DNA of 64,000 nt from Lepidurus packardi (lineage: Eukaryota > Arthropoda > Branchiopoda > Notostraca > Triopsidae): contig JAKZAN010000006.1 in NCBI GenBank assembly GCA_023053545.1, forward strand, positions 4,159,001 to 4,223,000. The letters are read 5' to 3'. Shown piece by piece: positions 22,377 through 48,576 of the stretch; position 1 is the stretch's first letter; each line of letters begins with the position of its first letter. Position numbers and translations under genes: made by a program. The notes below the pieces were generated by a model. It was not told the origin of the DNA. It searched no databases and saw only the letters and a list, made by a program, of their open reading frames with translations.

Positions 22377-22474
22377 TACTAGTCCGTTACCGTTTCATTG
22401 CTGACAACAATGAAAGGCTTTCTTTATGCGCTAACTTGGCAAAGTCGCACTTTGATTGGACGGATTTTGTCTTA

Positions 22475-22660
22475 GCGCGTTCCACTGCCTGCACTGGTGC
22501 TTTATGTTTGGCACTTGATGTGTAAAGGTGTTTATGACACTGATGGCGCGTCCCACTGGCTGCACTGGTGGAACGTTTTTGGCACACGGTGGGTCAAGCG
22601 TGTATATCCTTGCACCCTGAGTGCAAGAAGTGTTGCACCAGTGCAGCCAGTGGAACACAC
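22475..22660. mobile_element. Palindromic MITE, copies M2 (half) and M3 (complete), adjacent
   Basis: A left half of the element (22475 to about 22545) is followed directly by a second copy with both ends (about 22546-22660). Both left ends carry CACTGSCTGCACTGGTG and the single right end carries its inverse. This suggests insertion of one copy next to or into another, with loss of the first copy's right half. Confidence 0.7.
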
Positions 22661-25600
22661 TATTAGCTGAACACTATAGTGCAATAGATGTTTTCTTCTA
22701 GTAATAAACTGAGAAATCAAGATTTTTTTTTTCGTTGAGAAGTAATTTGAAAGCGTTGATAAGAAATCAGTTTCTCTGCACACTATGTAGATATTAGTTC
22801 ACTTTTTTGAATCGAGTGAATTTTCAATTGGGATTAGGATAGCACTCAAGCTTTGCAACCTCATGTATTCATAAGTTCATAAATCGAACTTGGAGACGGT
22901 GAAATCAAATCCAATTGTGTTGGCACGATCTAAAGTTATCCGTGTAATGATCTTAAAAATAGGATGTGGTCGTATTGACTTGTGTTCCTGTAGGAAGTTA
23001 TATTGGGAAGTAATGTGGTATATTGTGTCGAGGCAAGATGCGAGGAGCTATGTTCTTTTTGTGGGTGCTGAAAGAAAGAGTAGCCCTTCTGTCTGTCTTT
23101 CCTATTGATCGCTGGGTTCGATTAACAGAGCACAGTAGAATTGCCCGAAATGAAAGAAAGAATGTGTATAACCTTGACCAGGAGCTAACCTAAAGTCAAC
23201 AATAGGTCCTGTATAAAGTCCAGGTACCACAAGAGGTGGTTAATTCTGAAGAAGCTATGTTAATTACACAATTAATCGATGTCAAGGAAACTTTTTTTCT
23301 TTTTTTTTCCCCTTTTTGTATGTAACTTGGTGGCAGTTTTTGTCGCGATGATATTTGGAAATTTGAAGCTTCCGAGAGCTATCCAGGGAGTTTGGGGATT
23401 CTTTTAGGAATACGCGAATCGAAGAAAGCTGGTGGCGGATCATGGATCTTCGTTTTTCTACACTTTAGGCTTGCACAGGAATTTCGCATTTTCTTAGAAG
23501 CTCATGAGGATTAAACTTACGGAAGACTTGGGGGCGGAGCAAAGGTCACGGACTCACAATTGGAAGCGCATTAACAAAGTAGAGCTTGCAAAACGGTTTT
23601 TCTTGTCGAAAAAGATGCACGCTGATAGAAAAGCATCGTGAACAAGTTTTGGAGGAGCGTCTCTAGGACACAGATTCCTTTGCGTTTCTTTCTTTGTCGC
23701 CAGAAGTGGGTTTCTTTCTTTGGCATTCTGTATTGATGCCTTGTATTCTTCTACCCCTCAAACGGGTCTTAATGACTCTAAAAAATGTCTCTTAAAATAG
23801 AACAAAATTCTAGGGAAAGTTCTCTTTTAGTATCCTCTTCCTCGTATTCGGTAAATCGTAGCGAGCAATTTGTTCTATCTTTTATTCTCGAATTTTATTC
23901 AGTTTTATTCATTTGTGTTTGTATTTTGATTCATTTTACTATTTTTATTATTATTTTCCCCTTTATTAGCTTTATTTAGCTGAATCGTTTGGCTCAGACA
24001 ACAGGTAAATGAAATTAACTGGGGATGGTGGGAAAGGGGAGGGGCTTCGGTTCCAAAACGGTTCCCTTTTACCCCGGATGCCCCCCATCCCCCAAAGATT
24101 CTCCAAAGATGAACGGAACAGTAGCCTACAGTGCGCATTTGGAAGGGTCGGCTTCCCTTTTAGCTCAAGCCCAGTCGGGAGCACCAAGTCCCGGGTCCCG
24201 GGGCTTTTGCTTTCGCGTTGGCTCCTCCCGCACCCATCACGTCTACTCATTGTGAATCCATGCTTGCCCGCGCCTTGTTCGGATCAATACGTTGCTGGGG
24301 TCCGCCAAGGAAATGAAAATGGTGTCTCTCTGTCTTTTCTTTCTACTTTCTTCTTTTTTACTGTGCGTTTTTCGCGCATTTGCAAAAAGATAGAACCTTT
24401 TTAGCTTGGCACAGCGCGAGAATCTAACCAGCGTCTTTAGTTTCAACTATGTTGCGAATTTTTGTTCTTTTGGACGATCTAACTTTGCATTCCAAGTCTC
24501 TAAAAGAGCTCTACATAGTTTAAGAATCTTTTTCTGCGGTGTGAATGCATTGTAAGCGCGGAAAACGTTAAAAGAACATTGGTAAGGAGAATTCTTAAGA
24601 GTTCTTAATTTACAGGAAAATATACAGGAGAATTTAAAGGAAAAAAACGAAAAAGGAACGTCAACAAGTGGCAGAAGATTGACCTTTACAGTGTTAGTGT
24701 ATGCGTTTAGGGTTTGTTGATTCTATTGGCCGAGATGGGTTTGGGGGGGTTAGGATCGGTGTCGACACAAAACTGATCGGATTGGGTTATAGGTTTTGAA
24801 AGGGACTCGGCGAAGATGGGGTTAAGTTAACCCTGTTAAGGTTCGAAAAGACCATTCCCATCCCATCCCTGTGGATAGCGAGAGCGCAATTAATCCGCGA
24901 TCCAAAGGCGACCGGATAAGATAATGGGTTAGGTGACGGAGGCAGACGAGAAAAATTACATCGATCACCATGCGAGTGCGTGAGAGACATAGACAGACCG
25001 GTTTGGCTTCTTTTTTTGGGGGGAGGGGGGGGGGGGGGGGACAGGTTGGCGTGTTTCCATTCGGAGCATTTTGCAGTACAAGATTTTTGAGTCTCCGGGC
25101 ACACGCACAGCAGAAATAGTGTCCCAGTTTCGCTTCGATTCCAATGATAAGAAATGAGGATGCATATGATTAAAGCTAAAGGAGGTCACTTTTCCATTTT
25201 TTTCAGTTTAATATTGAGTACGGTGTCTAGTCAGGGGCTAAGAAACGGGACGACTTGAATTGGAGAACAGAAAACTTTTTAAGTTTTTCGATTTTTTTTT
25301 TTTAAAAAAAGGAGATTGAGTACAGTGTCCAGTCTGCTGTACGGGGACGACTTGAATTCGAGAGTAGAAAAATTTAGTGGCATTATTATATATAAGAGCA
25401 GTTTTGGAGTGGGGTAGATTTGAGCGAATTGTAACATTGGGAGGTAGTGGCTCCGCCCCTTTTAGAGCCCCCGTACGCGAGCGTTCGCTTGAATCCAATA
25501 AGAAAATGAAGTGTGGGAAGTACGTACAACACATACAGCAGTGCTTTGCTTTGTTTTTCTTAAAGAGATGCAAAGTTGGTAGAGATTCACCTATTGTTGA

Positions 25601-26904
25601 AAGCTCCCAAGTTGTGCGTTGAACAAAGTTATCCGGAATGAAACGAGTCGAGTTTGAGTGGATTTTGGGAAGCTTGGGGGTTCGCAAGCACGTCGTTAGG
25701 GTTCCCAACTGCTGGCCGCGAACTAGGCGCGAAGTTCAAATAGTGACATTCTACTTTAAAAAAAAAAAGAAGAAAAAAAGAAATAGGAAAATTAAGTTAT
25801 ATTTCTAGCTAATCGAAAAATAGTTTAGAAAGTCTGGATCTTTTTTTAATCGTTTAAGTATTGTTTTTTAGTCGAGGGAAATTTTTAAGTTACGTGAACC
25901 TAAATATTAATTTAAAATCAATTTTTAACCAGACTGTTATTTCTTACCAGTATTTCACTAGTGAAAATACGATAAAAAGTTATTTTTAGCCAAGATTTGA
26001 CTAATTAATCTTATTTTCGTTCATATTTGACTGGTGTTACTTCTAAATTGTAAACTGTTAAAAGTCGGCAATGAAGTTTAATACGTTTAAATACGTTTAA
26101 TACGTTTAAACTTCATTGCCGAATTAGATTTCTTGATTAAAGTGGTGTTACATTTCTGGAAGAAACTTTGGGATAGTCCCATCTTTGAAATCGTTTGGCA
26201 GTCTTGGCAGGGAACGTCTAGAGAGTAGCTAGCGTAAGCTAAACGCCCCAGTTCCGGCTAATAAGTTGCAGCATTCCATTAATCGAAACGAAAGGGGACC
26301 AAAAACTGTGTGCCGCGCCTGGAAGATGCTTAAATTTATGCGTGTTGTCATTTGCCATTGTTCCATGCCGGAAGTGTATAGGACTGTATAGCACACACAC
26401 ACTCTATAGTAGGAGGAAGAACAGGAGAAACAGAAAGGGCAGAGGCCATTTATACACCCTTGGCTGGCAAGGACCATCCCAGTGACAGATGTAATTGCAT
26501 GCACTTTTGCTGAGAGCCAAGGCCCTGACCCCGATGAAAATTCCAGCTGGGAAAACTAGGAAAACTGACTCCTTTTATACGCACTTCTGTTATGACAAAA
26601 AAGATAAATAAGTAAAAAAAAATATATTAGAAATTGTATTATTTAAAAAAAATAGTATTAAATAGTCAAGTAAATAGTATTAAAAAAAGATTATAAAGCT
26701 GCTAAACATAATTCACGTCCCAAGTTAAATTACCCTCCCTTCATATTTACTCATAACAAGCTTAAGAATATAAAAAAACGGACCTTTAATCAAAATAACC
26801 AACAATAAGAATACCTGGTAATTATTTTAAAAATAATACTACACATGGAAAGAGATGAACGAAATACGTGAAATATTTTTTATGTATTTTTTAATAAAAT
26901 ATTT
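22661..26904. other. Intergenic segment with low-complexity tracts
   Basis: A poly-G run occurs at 25025-25040. A small inverted repeat (arms CGGCAATGAAGTTTA) lies at about 26066-26121, with ATACGTTTAA repeats in its loop. Two short near-repeats, TTGAGTACRGTGTCYAGTC, occur near 25215 and 25315. No gene is supportable. Confidence 0.35.
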
Positions 26905-26907
26905 TGC

Positions 26908-27066
26908 GGGCAACGAGACACAAGGACGCCGGACCCCGACATAAGGACGCCGGACCTTCGACATAAGGACGCCAAGTCCATTATCTTTTAAGGGACCAAT
27001 ATACTATTTGGCTAGGTTAGGTTAAGCATCCTTCTGTCGGGGTTTCGTAGTCCTTGCGGCGTATTT
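26908..27066. repeat. Fold-back repeat copy F3
   Basis: The left arm has three spaced GACATAAGGACGCC-type units (about 26918-26966). The centre has GGTTAGGTTAAG. The right arm has inverted units such as ATCCTTCTGTCGGGGT. This is a short, fairly symmetric copy that shows the family architecture clearly. Confidence 0.75.
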
Positions 27067-28470
27067 GTGTGACATTTTATGAAATAGAGTTCAATAAATG
27101 GGGTGAAACTTTGGATTGAATCTTTCCCAAGGAAATAATAATGTCGAGAAGGTAGAAGATATTATAGAAAAAATATTAGTAAAAAAAAAAAAAGATACAA
27201 AAGCGTCAGATTCTAAGAGCAAAATGCGAGTTGTAACTAGAGCAGACAGACACAACCCGTTTCCCTGGTGTCCGTATCCGTGCGAGTTCGATTTGCTTCT
27301 TGCCCCGCTCTGTTTATTGAAGAAGACAGTAATAAGCGTAGGTTTTGGCTCCCAACCAGCGATTCTTTTCTTCGGTCAAAGTCTGGACCGTTTTTGCTTT
27401 TTTTTTTAAACTTATTTTTTCGTGTGTCTTGTCGCCTGGGAGGAACTGGGAAAAAGTAAAACATGGCCTCCCTCTAATTTTTTATCATTTCTTTTTCTTT
27501 TGCTCTCTATGTGTGTGTCGGAGCAGGAAAGGTCACACTTGGCTCCAGTGTTAGGAGTTCGTAGCGGTCCGCCATGTTGGATCGGAAGATCGATATGCTT
27601 ACCAAGGCGTTGCATGTAGCCAAGGCAGAGAAGAAGATGATCCTCGATCTCTTTTTCCCTGCCTCTATCGTCTCGGCGTCCCTATTTTATAGATCCAGCC
27701 ATCCTTTCTCTCAATTCTAGAATAAAATCCTAAAATCTTCACATTTTTGGAAAGAAGAATGAAGAATAACGAAAAAAGGAGAGTGGGAAGCTAAGAGCAC
27801 GCGAGAAGACTATATTAGGAACTAATATAAGCAAAGGGCCCCCCAAAAAAAGGAATAAAATAGGAAGAAACTCCTGGGAAATCGACGCAAGGGAACGCAT
27901 GCATGAAATGACACGTAATTGAGTTGCTGCACTAACATTCGAATCTATACCACTTGCAACTATGTGGTACGACTTCCAGCCCGGCACACTCGTACCCATA
28001 TGGCTCATTTGAGGAGAGTAAAGAGCTTCGACGTGAGCAGAGAGCGAGCAAAAGAGAAAGAGAAGACCCCATTTACTGGCCCAGGGAAAACCTCGCTAGG
28101 AATGAGGCACATAAACCTTGCGAGATTGCGACAACGACGGGAGAATTTAAAGGTCAGAAGGAAATGATGGGACCTCCGTACGTGGTCCGGGGGGTTTGGT
28201 TAGATTAACTTTGGGAGAAAACGCCCTGGGAACGAAATAGGCTCATGAAGTGGAGGTTTTTGGGTGCCATAAGTTTTAATAATTGTTTTTTTCCCGGGCC
28301 AAAAGGAAAAGGCCGTGTTATTTACTGTGTATTGTACGTTATTGGATTGTGTCAAGTGTGCACATTTTTGTCATTTTTTTCGTTTTTTCCCCGTTGCATC
28401 TCTTGCTGTGGTTTATTTAGTTATTTACTGGCTTAGCTAGTAAATATATATATAATAAAATAAGTAAATT
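27067..28470. other. Intergenic segment, nothing assigned
   Basis: Overlapping frames at 27919-28208 are Arg/Glu-rich but show no domain signature, start context or splice partner. Nothing else can be supported. Confidence 0.3.
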
Positions 28471-28618
28471 GTAGATTTAGTTATTTTATTCTAAATATAT
28501 CTGTAATAAGACAAGTGAACCGCAGATTGGTTTTGTTCTTAAAAAAAAAAGAACAAAACCAATCTGCGGTTCACTTGTCTTATTACAGATATATTTACAA
28601 TATAATAACTAAATCTAC
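28471..28618. repeat. Long hairpin: 48-bp perfect arms with A8 loop
   Basis: Arms 28493-28540 and 28549-28596 are exact reverse complements around eight A residues. Pairing continues with a few mismatches outward to GTAGATTTAGTTAT on the left and its inverse on the right, for roughly 150 bp in total. The structure resembles a snap-back MITE or a hairpin RNA source. No TIR family elsewhere in the window matches it. Confidence 0.85.
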
Positions 28619-29017
28619 GGGTTTGTTCTATTATAAAAGTATTGATTGTACGTTATCTTTTTTTATTTGTTTTTAAGATATAAATCAAAGGTTTAGTTTG
28701 TTAATTGTAAGGGTACCAAGGTAGACAGTACTTTTTTTGAAGATGTAAAGTGCAAAAGGCATATTGAGGTTTGGCTGGATTCTGAAAGACTACATTCTGC
28801 CAAGAACAGCGGCTTTGCTTCAAATCTTTTGCGAGTAGCCGTTCACGAGCTATGAGCTGTACAATCTTGGGTTCGTGACGTCATGGAGGTGCTGCGGCGT
28901 GCCTCTTAGGCGCATGCTACCACACTAACATGCTTTAAAACAGTCAACAAAGGTCCGTAAACTCGTACGTTGGCGATGTCAGAAGCCGCGTGACCCTATT
29001 TTGAGAACGTTCACAAT

Positions 29018-29323
29018 TTTTTTCGAAGAAATACAAAATTTAACCATTTGAAAAGTTCAGAAAACCAAATTTCAAAACTTCGAAACCTTCTTTATTAGCT
29101 TCGTTATTACTTTGCGCATATCTGAAAATAAGAGTATCAAGTAGATTTTTTGCGGGTAAGGTGGGGTACTTTTTTTCGAAGAAATACAAAATTTAACAAT
29201 TTGAAAAGTTCGGAAAACTAAATTTCGAAAACTTCGAAACCTTCTTTATTAGCTTCGTTATTACTTTGCGCATATGTGGAAAGAAGAGTACCAAGTAGAT
29301 TTTTTGGGGGTAAGGTGGGGTAC
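29018..29323 (+). repeat. Tandem duplication of about 153 bp
   Basis: Two adjacent near-identical blocks (about 29018-29168 and 29170-29323) both run from TTTTTTCGAAGAAATACAAA to GGGTAAGGTGGGGTAC. The few differences indicate a fairly recent local duplication. The internal sequence has no coding capacity. Confidence 0.85.
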
Positions 29324-29992
29324 TGCTCTTTAAGAATAGGAGGAGCAGATACTTTGTTAGCCTGGGGCCGTGGTTTGGAAATCCAAGCGCCGCAGGCTGT
29401 ATGCGCGTGTAAACGCTCTTGGGGAAAGTACTTACCTGTTGAATGGCCCTCCTCTTGCTCCACCCCACCCCCCTTTTAGCATTACTAAAAGTCCTGGATT
29501 GACAGGTAAATGACTACTCTTTTCAGCCCGCACTTAACAATATCTGACGGGGCAGTGAAAGTGCAGGAATCGGTTCGTTAACCGGGCCGTAATCGAAATT
29601 TAGCGTGTTTATTCCGATAAAGCTCTAAGCTGTCTTTTACCTTTACCATCCTCTTGTGCTGCAAAGCGCTTTCTGTTCGCCTTAAACAAAAAAAAGTTCA
29701 ATATGACTTCTTTTTAGTGTCGAGCCTTCATCGAGTGGGTTTCAAATATCGGAGGGGCTATTAGTGTCGTGTCTGTCTTGGGTAAAAGCAGCAGGGAAAG
29801 CCGGTGGTATGTGTGATGTTGTTGAGAGGGAAAAGAAGCGTGTGAAAAGCGAAAAAGTTTGGATGGGAAACGTGGGAGGGAGGTGCTGTTTTTGTTGGAT
29901 CGATTTAGGTAGCACATGCTAAAAAAGAAACCGGTTTTTCGCTTGGGATGTTGTTGCTCTTTTGCTGGTGCACTCGCTTCCATCCACCTCAC

Positions 29993-30026
<34 letters not shown>

Positions 30027-30804
30027 CCGGTCCTGCCGTCCGATCCCAGACAGGTACTACCAATCGGAACATGATTTTGTTGGTACTTTCGGCGAGGAAT
30101 TTGATCCTCGACAAGTTCATTTGCTTAATGTTCGTTGAACTACAGTTGGTACAGGCGTTTCCTTTGATCTTCCGCAGAAAGTTACGAGTAGCAGAGAGAA
30201 AGCGAAAAGATTCTGATTCGAGTGGAAAGTTGCTGAACTTGCTGAGCGTGCAACTAACAAAGTTTGGAGTTTTATTGAATGTAATTTTAATTCAATTTTT
30301 CGTTTTTGGAAGATAAGGTTAAGCTTTTTATGTTTTAAAAGAAAGGATAGGATAGGCCTACGTTGTTTGAGCGCCGCTCGCATTAGATTAAGTGGAGTTT
30401 AAGTGGGAAAAGGGAGTTCTGAGAACGTTCTTTCGCTATTGATTCAACGGTACCGACAACGATCATCATGTTGCACCCTTGGCTGGTACCGAGGAATCCC
30501 CGAGTAGAACATTAACGCGAAAAAATATGGGGGAAAAAGAGGAATGGTAGTAGGATAATATGTTGGATAAAAGAGAGTAGTGTTTATCTAACGCATTTGC
30601 GCTTTAGAACTGCTCTAGAAGAGGGGAGATAAAAGCAATATTTGTCTTTTTTTTTAGTGCCAATGGTAGGAGGAGTCAGCGTTGTGAGTTGTGTACATAG
30701 AGGGCTTTTTCGCTTTGGGGCCGAAAAAATAGTATGTACGCAGGTTTAGAGCCTTTCAGAATCTTCCGAGAATGTTGGATTTGAGGATATAGTACCACCT
30801 TATA
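29324..30804. other. Intergenic segment with a 32-base C tract
   Basis: A pure C run spans 29994-30025. No exon could be assigned. The calcineurin A 5' exon might lie here or further upstream, but no candidate carries a convincing start and a phase-1 donor. Confidence 0.35.
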
Positions 30805-31595
30805 CAGTAGTCGCCGCATTGTGATCACTGGTTATTAGAATGAGCCGTTTTGTGGAAACACATTTTAAAGGGAGCGATTCAAAATGATAAAATTCAGAGC
30901 ATTTTAATCGGTTATTCGAATCACACTTTTGGATATTAGAATCAATTTCAACAGAATCTTTCGCAGTACAGTAAACGAAACTACAGTAGCGATTGCAACA
31001 GGGACTTGTATTGACCAATGACATTGCTTTTACGTCTTTTTGAACAATCCTGTCTTTTGCAGCCAACGGTATAGCTTAGTGGAAATCCCTTCTAAACTCC
31101 CCTGTCAATTCAATGAGCAGGTTATTCAATTGAATGGCCAGTTCAATTGATTCCTTTAACTGACTGGGGAAATTAGAAGGGATATCGTGTTGAGAACCTT
31201 ACCTAGGCTTAGGAAGGCTTCGAAGGTGCTGTGTTAGTTGTGTTTTAGACGTGTGGTTCTTTGAAAATGGCGACAAACAAGAAAAGAGTTGATTTAGATG
31301 TAAAAGAGAAGTTGCGGCGTTGAAACTTACGACAAGTTACATTTAGAACATTTACCACAAAGGGTAAGTGGCCCTTAAGTTAGGAATTCCTCAATCATCT
31401 CTATCTAAATTGTTGAAAAGTCGTTTCTAACTAAGCAATAGTGGGTATATTGAGTCTTGAAAAGGAAACGGGGGAAAGTGTCAAAAAGTAGACGATGCCT
31501 TGTTTATTTGCTACATATTTCCGATTTTCGGTTATTAGAATCTCCGTAGAGTCAATATTCACTTGACAAACATGATCAATAAGCGTCATCTTCTG
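30805..31595 (+). mobile_element. Tigger/pogo-derived TIR element, copy T3
   Basis: The element starts CAGTAGTCGCCGCATTGTGA after TA and ends ...AAGCGTCATCTTCTG before TA. The internal HTH region (from about 31267, MATNKKRVDLDVKEKL) has several stops. The tail has lost a few bases shared by T1, T2 and T4 (CTCCGTAGAG instead of CTTCGCTTAATAGAG). Confidence 0.78.
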
Positions 31596-31965
31596 TATTT
31601 CCTTTTTAAAAAAAAGGTTTATTTACATTCAAGTGTGGGAGGGGACGCACGTGGTCTGAATCGATACCGAAGGATGGAAATCGATTTAAAAAAAACAGCA
31701 ACCGCGTATAAGGTTTTTTTACGACTTTTTAGTTATTTGGTACATATTTCCGATTTTCGGTTATTAGAATCTCCGTAGAGTCAATATTCACTTGACAAAC
31801 GTGATCCATAATCGTCATCTACTGCATTTCCTTTTAAAATTTTTTTTATTTACATTCGAGTGTGGGAGGGGACGCATGCACACGTGGTCTGAATCGATAC
31901 CGAAGGTTGGAAATCGATTTAAAAAAACAGCAACCGCGTATAAGGTTTTTTTTACGACTTTTTAG
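31507..31965 (+). repeat. Tandem duplication (about 230 bp) of the T3 tail plus flank
   Basis: A unit running from the T3 tail (ACATATTTCCGATTTTCGG), through its right TIR, into unique flank (GTGTGGGAGGGGACGCA ... GCAACCGCGTATAAGG) is repeated at about 31507-31735 and 31736-31965. Both copies share the CTCCGTAGAG deletion, so the duplication came after insertion and decay of T3. Confidence 0.85.
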
Positions 31966-33577
31966 TACGGGACTTGTAAGATACTTTTGGGTTGCAATTC
32001 CCTGTCAGGTTTCCTTGTTACGAAGGCGTTCCAAGCGCCAATCTCTCATGTAATATGATAATGGTGTGATTATTCAGGATGTTGCATGACAGTGTATTTA
32101 TGCCGCCCGTTTCCCGAGGTGTGGGTTTTAGTTTGAAGGGTTTTAGTTCGCTTTCCCTATCTTTTCAACTGTCCGTTCGCCGAACCCACCCTTGTTGGAA
32201 GAGATACGGACTCCAAAACACTCGACCAGGAAGGATTGAAAGCTTTTGTCACGCTCCGAGGGTAATACTTGTGACTCTTTGGGCCATGGCACGAAGTAGA
32301 GTCGAGTACGTAACGATACAAAGTTCTAAACTCGTGGGAATCTTGATTAATTTGCCAAATTATGCCCTCACATGCGATTCTCCTATTTATTTACTCCTTT
32401 TTGTGTTGGTCTGTCTCTCGTTTTGGGGGGTTGGGGGCGTTAGGAAATTGGAGGGAGGTTCAAATTCCATTTGAATTGGAACTGGGATGGCACTATCCCA
32501 CTTGGGGGTGGTGGGATGGAAAAAGGGAGCTTATAAATGTGGGAGATTTTTTAAATATAAAAAATATGAATAGATTGAGCGAGTCTGGTCGTATTTATGT
32601 AGTCTTCCGGTTCAATGGTCATGTTTTTATGTTTTCTTTGCACGTATAGCGTTACACTTTCCCACACAGTGGGAATTATTAGAGAAGCGGCCATCCAATC
32701 AATACGAGACGTGGAAGATTGGTACATATGCTAGACATGCATACAGTACTCGTTCACGTGGAGTTGTAGGATAGCTCACGAGCTCGATAATTCCCTTTTT
32801 TCCTTTTTTTTATTGTTTTTTTGAGGGGGAGGGGTCTCGTTTGCGTGGGTGAAAGGGTTGCTAGAAAGTGTAAGTTGTGAAATGGTCCAATATTGGTTGC
32901 GTTGGTGAATAAGCACTTCAAGTGCTGTTGCGTAAGAGGCGGAAAAGGGCTATTTAAGCATTGGAAATTGGGGGGAGGAAGTGGGAGGGGGTAATTTGAG
33001 GGATGTGGGATGAAAATTTCACGAGCCCAGGGAAATAGCCTCTGCAATGCGGGTTGGCCTATGAAACTTGGCTCGCAAAACACTATGTGAATAATCCCCC
33101 CCCCCCCCACCTTCCCAAAAGAAAGCGTTGGCAAAGCTAAGAAATCCAAAAAAAAGTGAAAGAAATAGAGACAAAAGAGAAAGGAAGAAAGTGAGAAGCC
33201 TCATAACGAGCATCTAGGGAGGGGCTAAACATCCCTGAAATGGCAAATAGAAGCTGGGGAATGTTATCCCAAACTGCAAGTTTTTTGTGGAGAAAATGTT
33301 ACTGGTTATGCTCTCATTTTGTCTTTTGTGGGTTGAAATTCTTGTTGGGATTTAGCCTCAAGCCAAAAAATGTGAAAGAAAAGGGGAGGCTAAGCTAATG
33401 AATAGGCAATAAGTCCCTGAGTCGGCATTTTTGTAAAGGTACACAAGGATTTGGATTTGTGTGAAAGCCCCTGGAGTATTAAAATGTTTTTTTTTGGGGG
33501 GGGGGGGTGAGTTTGTGTGTGTTTGTAACGTGTTTCTTATTGCCTTTTCTGATGATTTTTTGGTTTATTTCCGATAG
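31966..33577. other. 5' flank or first intron of calcineurin A
   Basis: This segment directly precedes the first recognised calcineurin A exon. A speculative mini-exon at 32101 (ATGCCGCCCGTTTCCCGAG then gt) would join in phase, but it has a weak donor and no family support. Poly-C and poly-G runs occur near 33098 and 33500. Confidence 0.3.

Positions 33578-48576
<14,999 letters not shown>

Noticed and set aside
29948..30316. Plus-strand frame with a poly-proline run
   Set aside because: The prolines come only from the C32 homopolymer, and the rest of the frame has no domain character.
32101..32119. Possible first coding exon of calcineurin A (ATGCCGCCC...CGAG|gt)
   Set aside because: The phase fits, but the donor gtgtgg is weak and the short peptide does not resemble the known N-terminus. 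Left unassigned.
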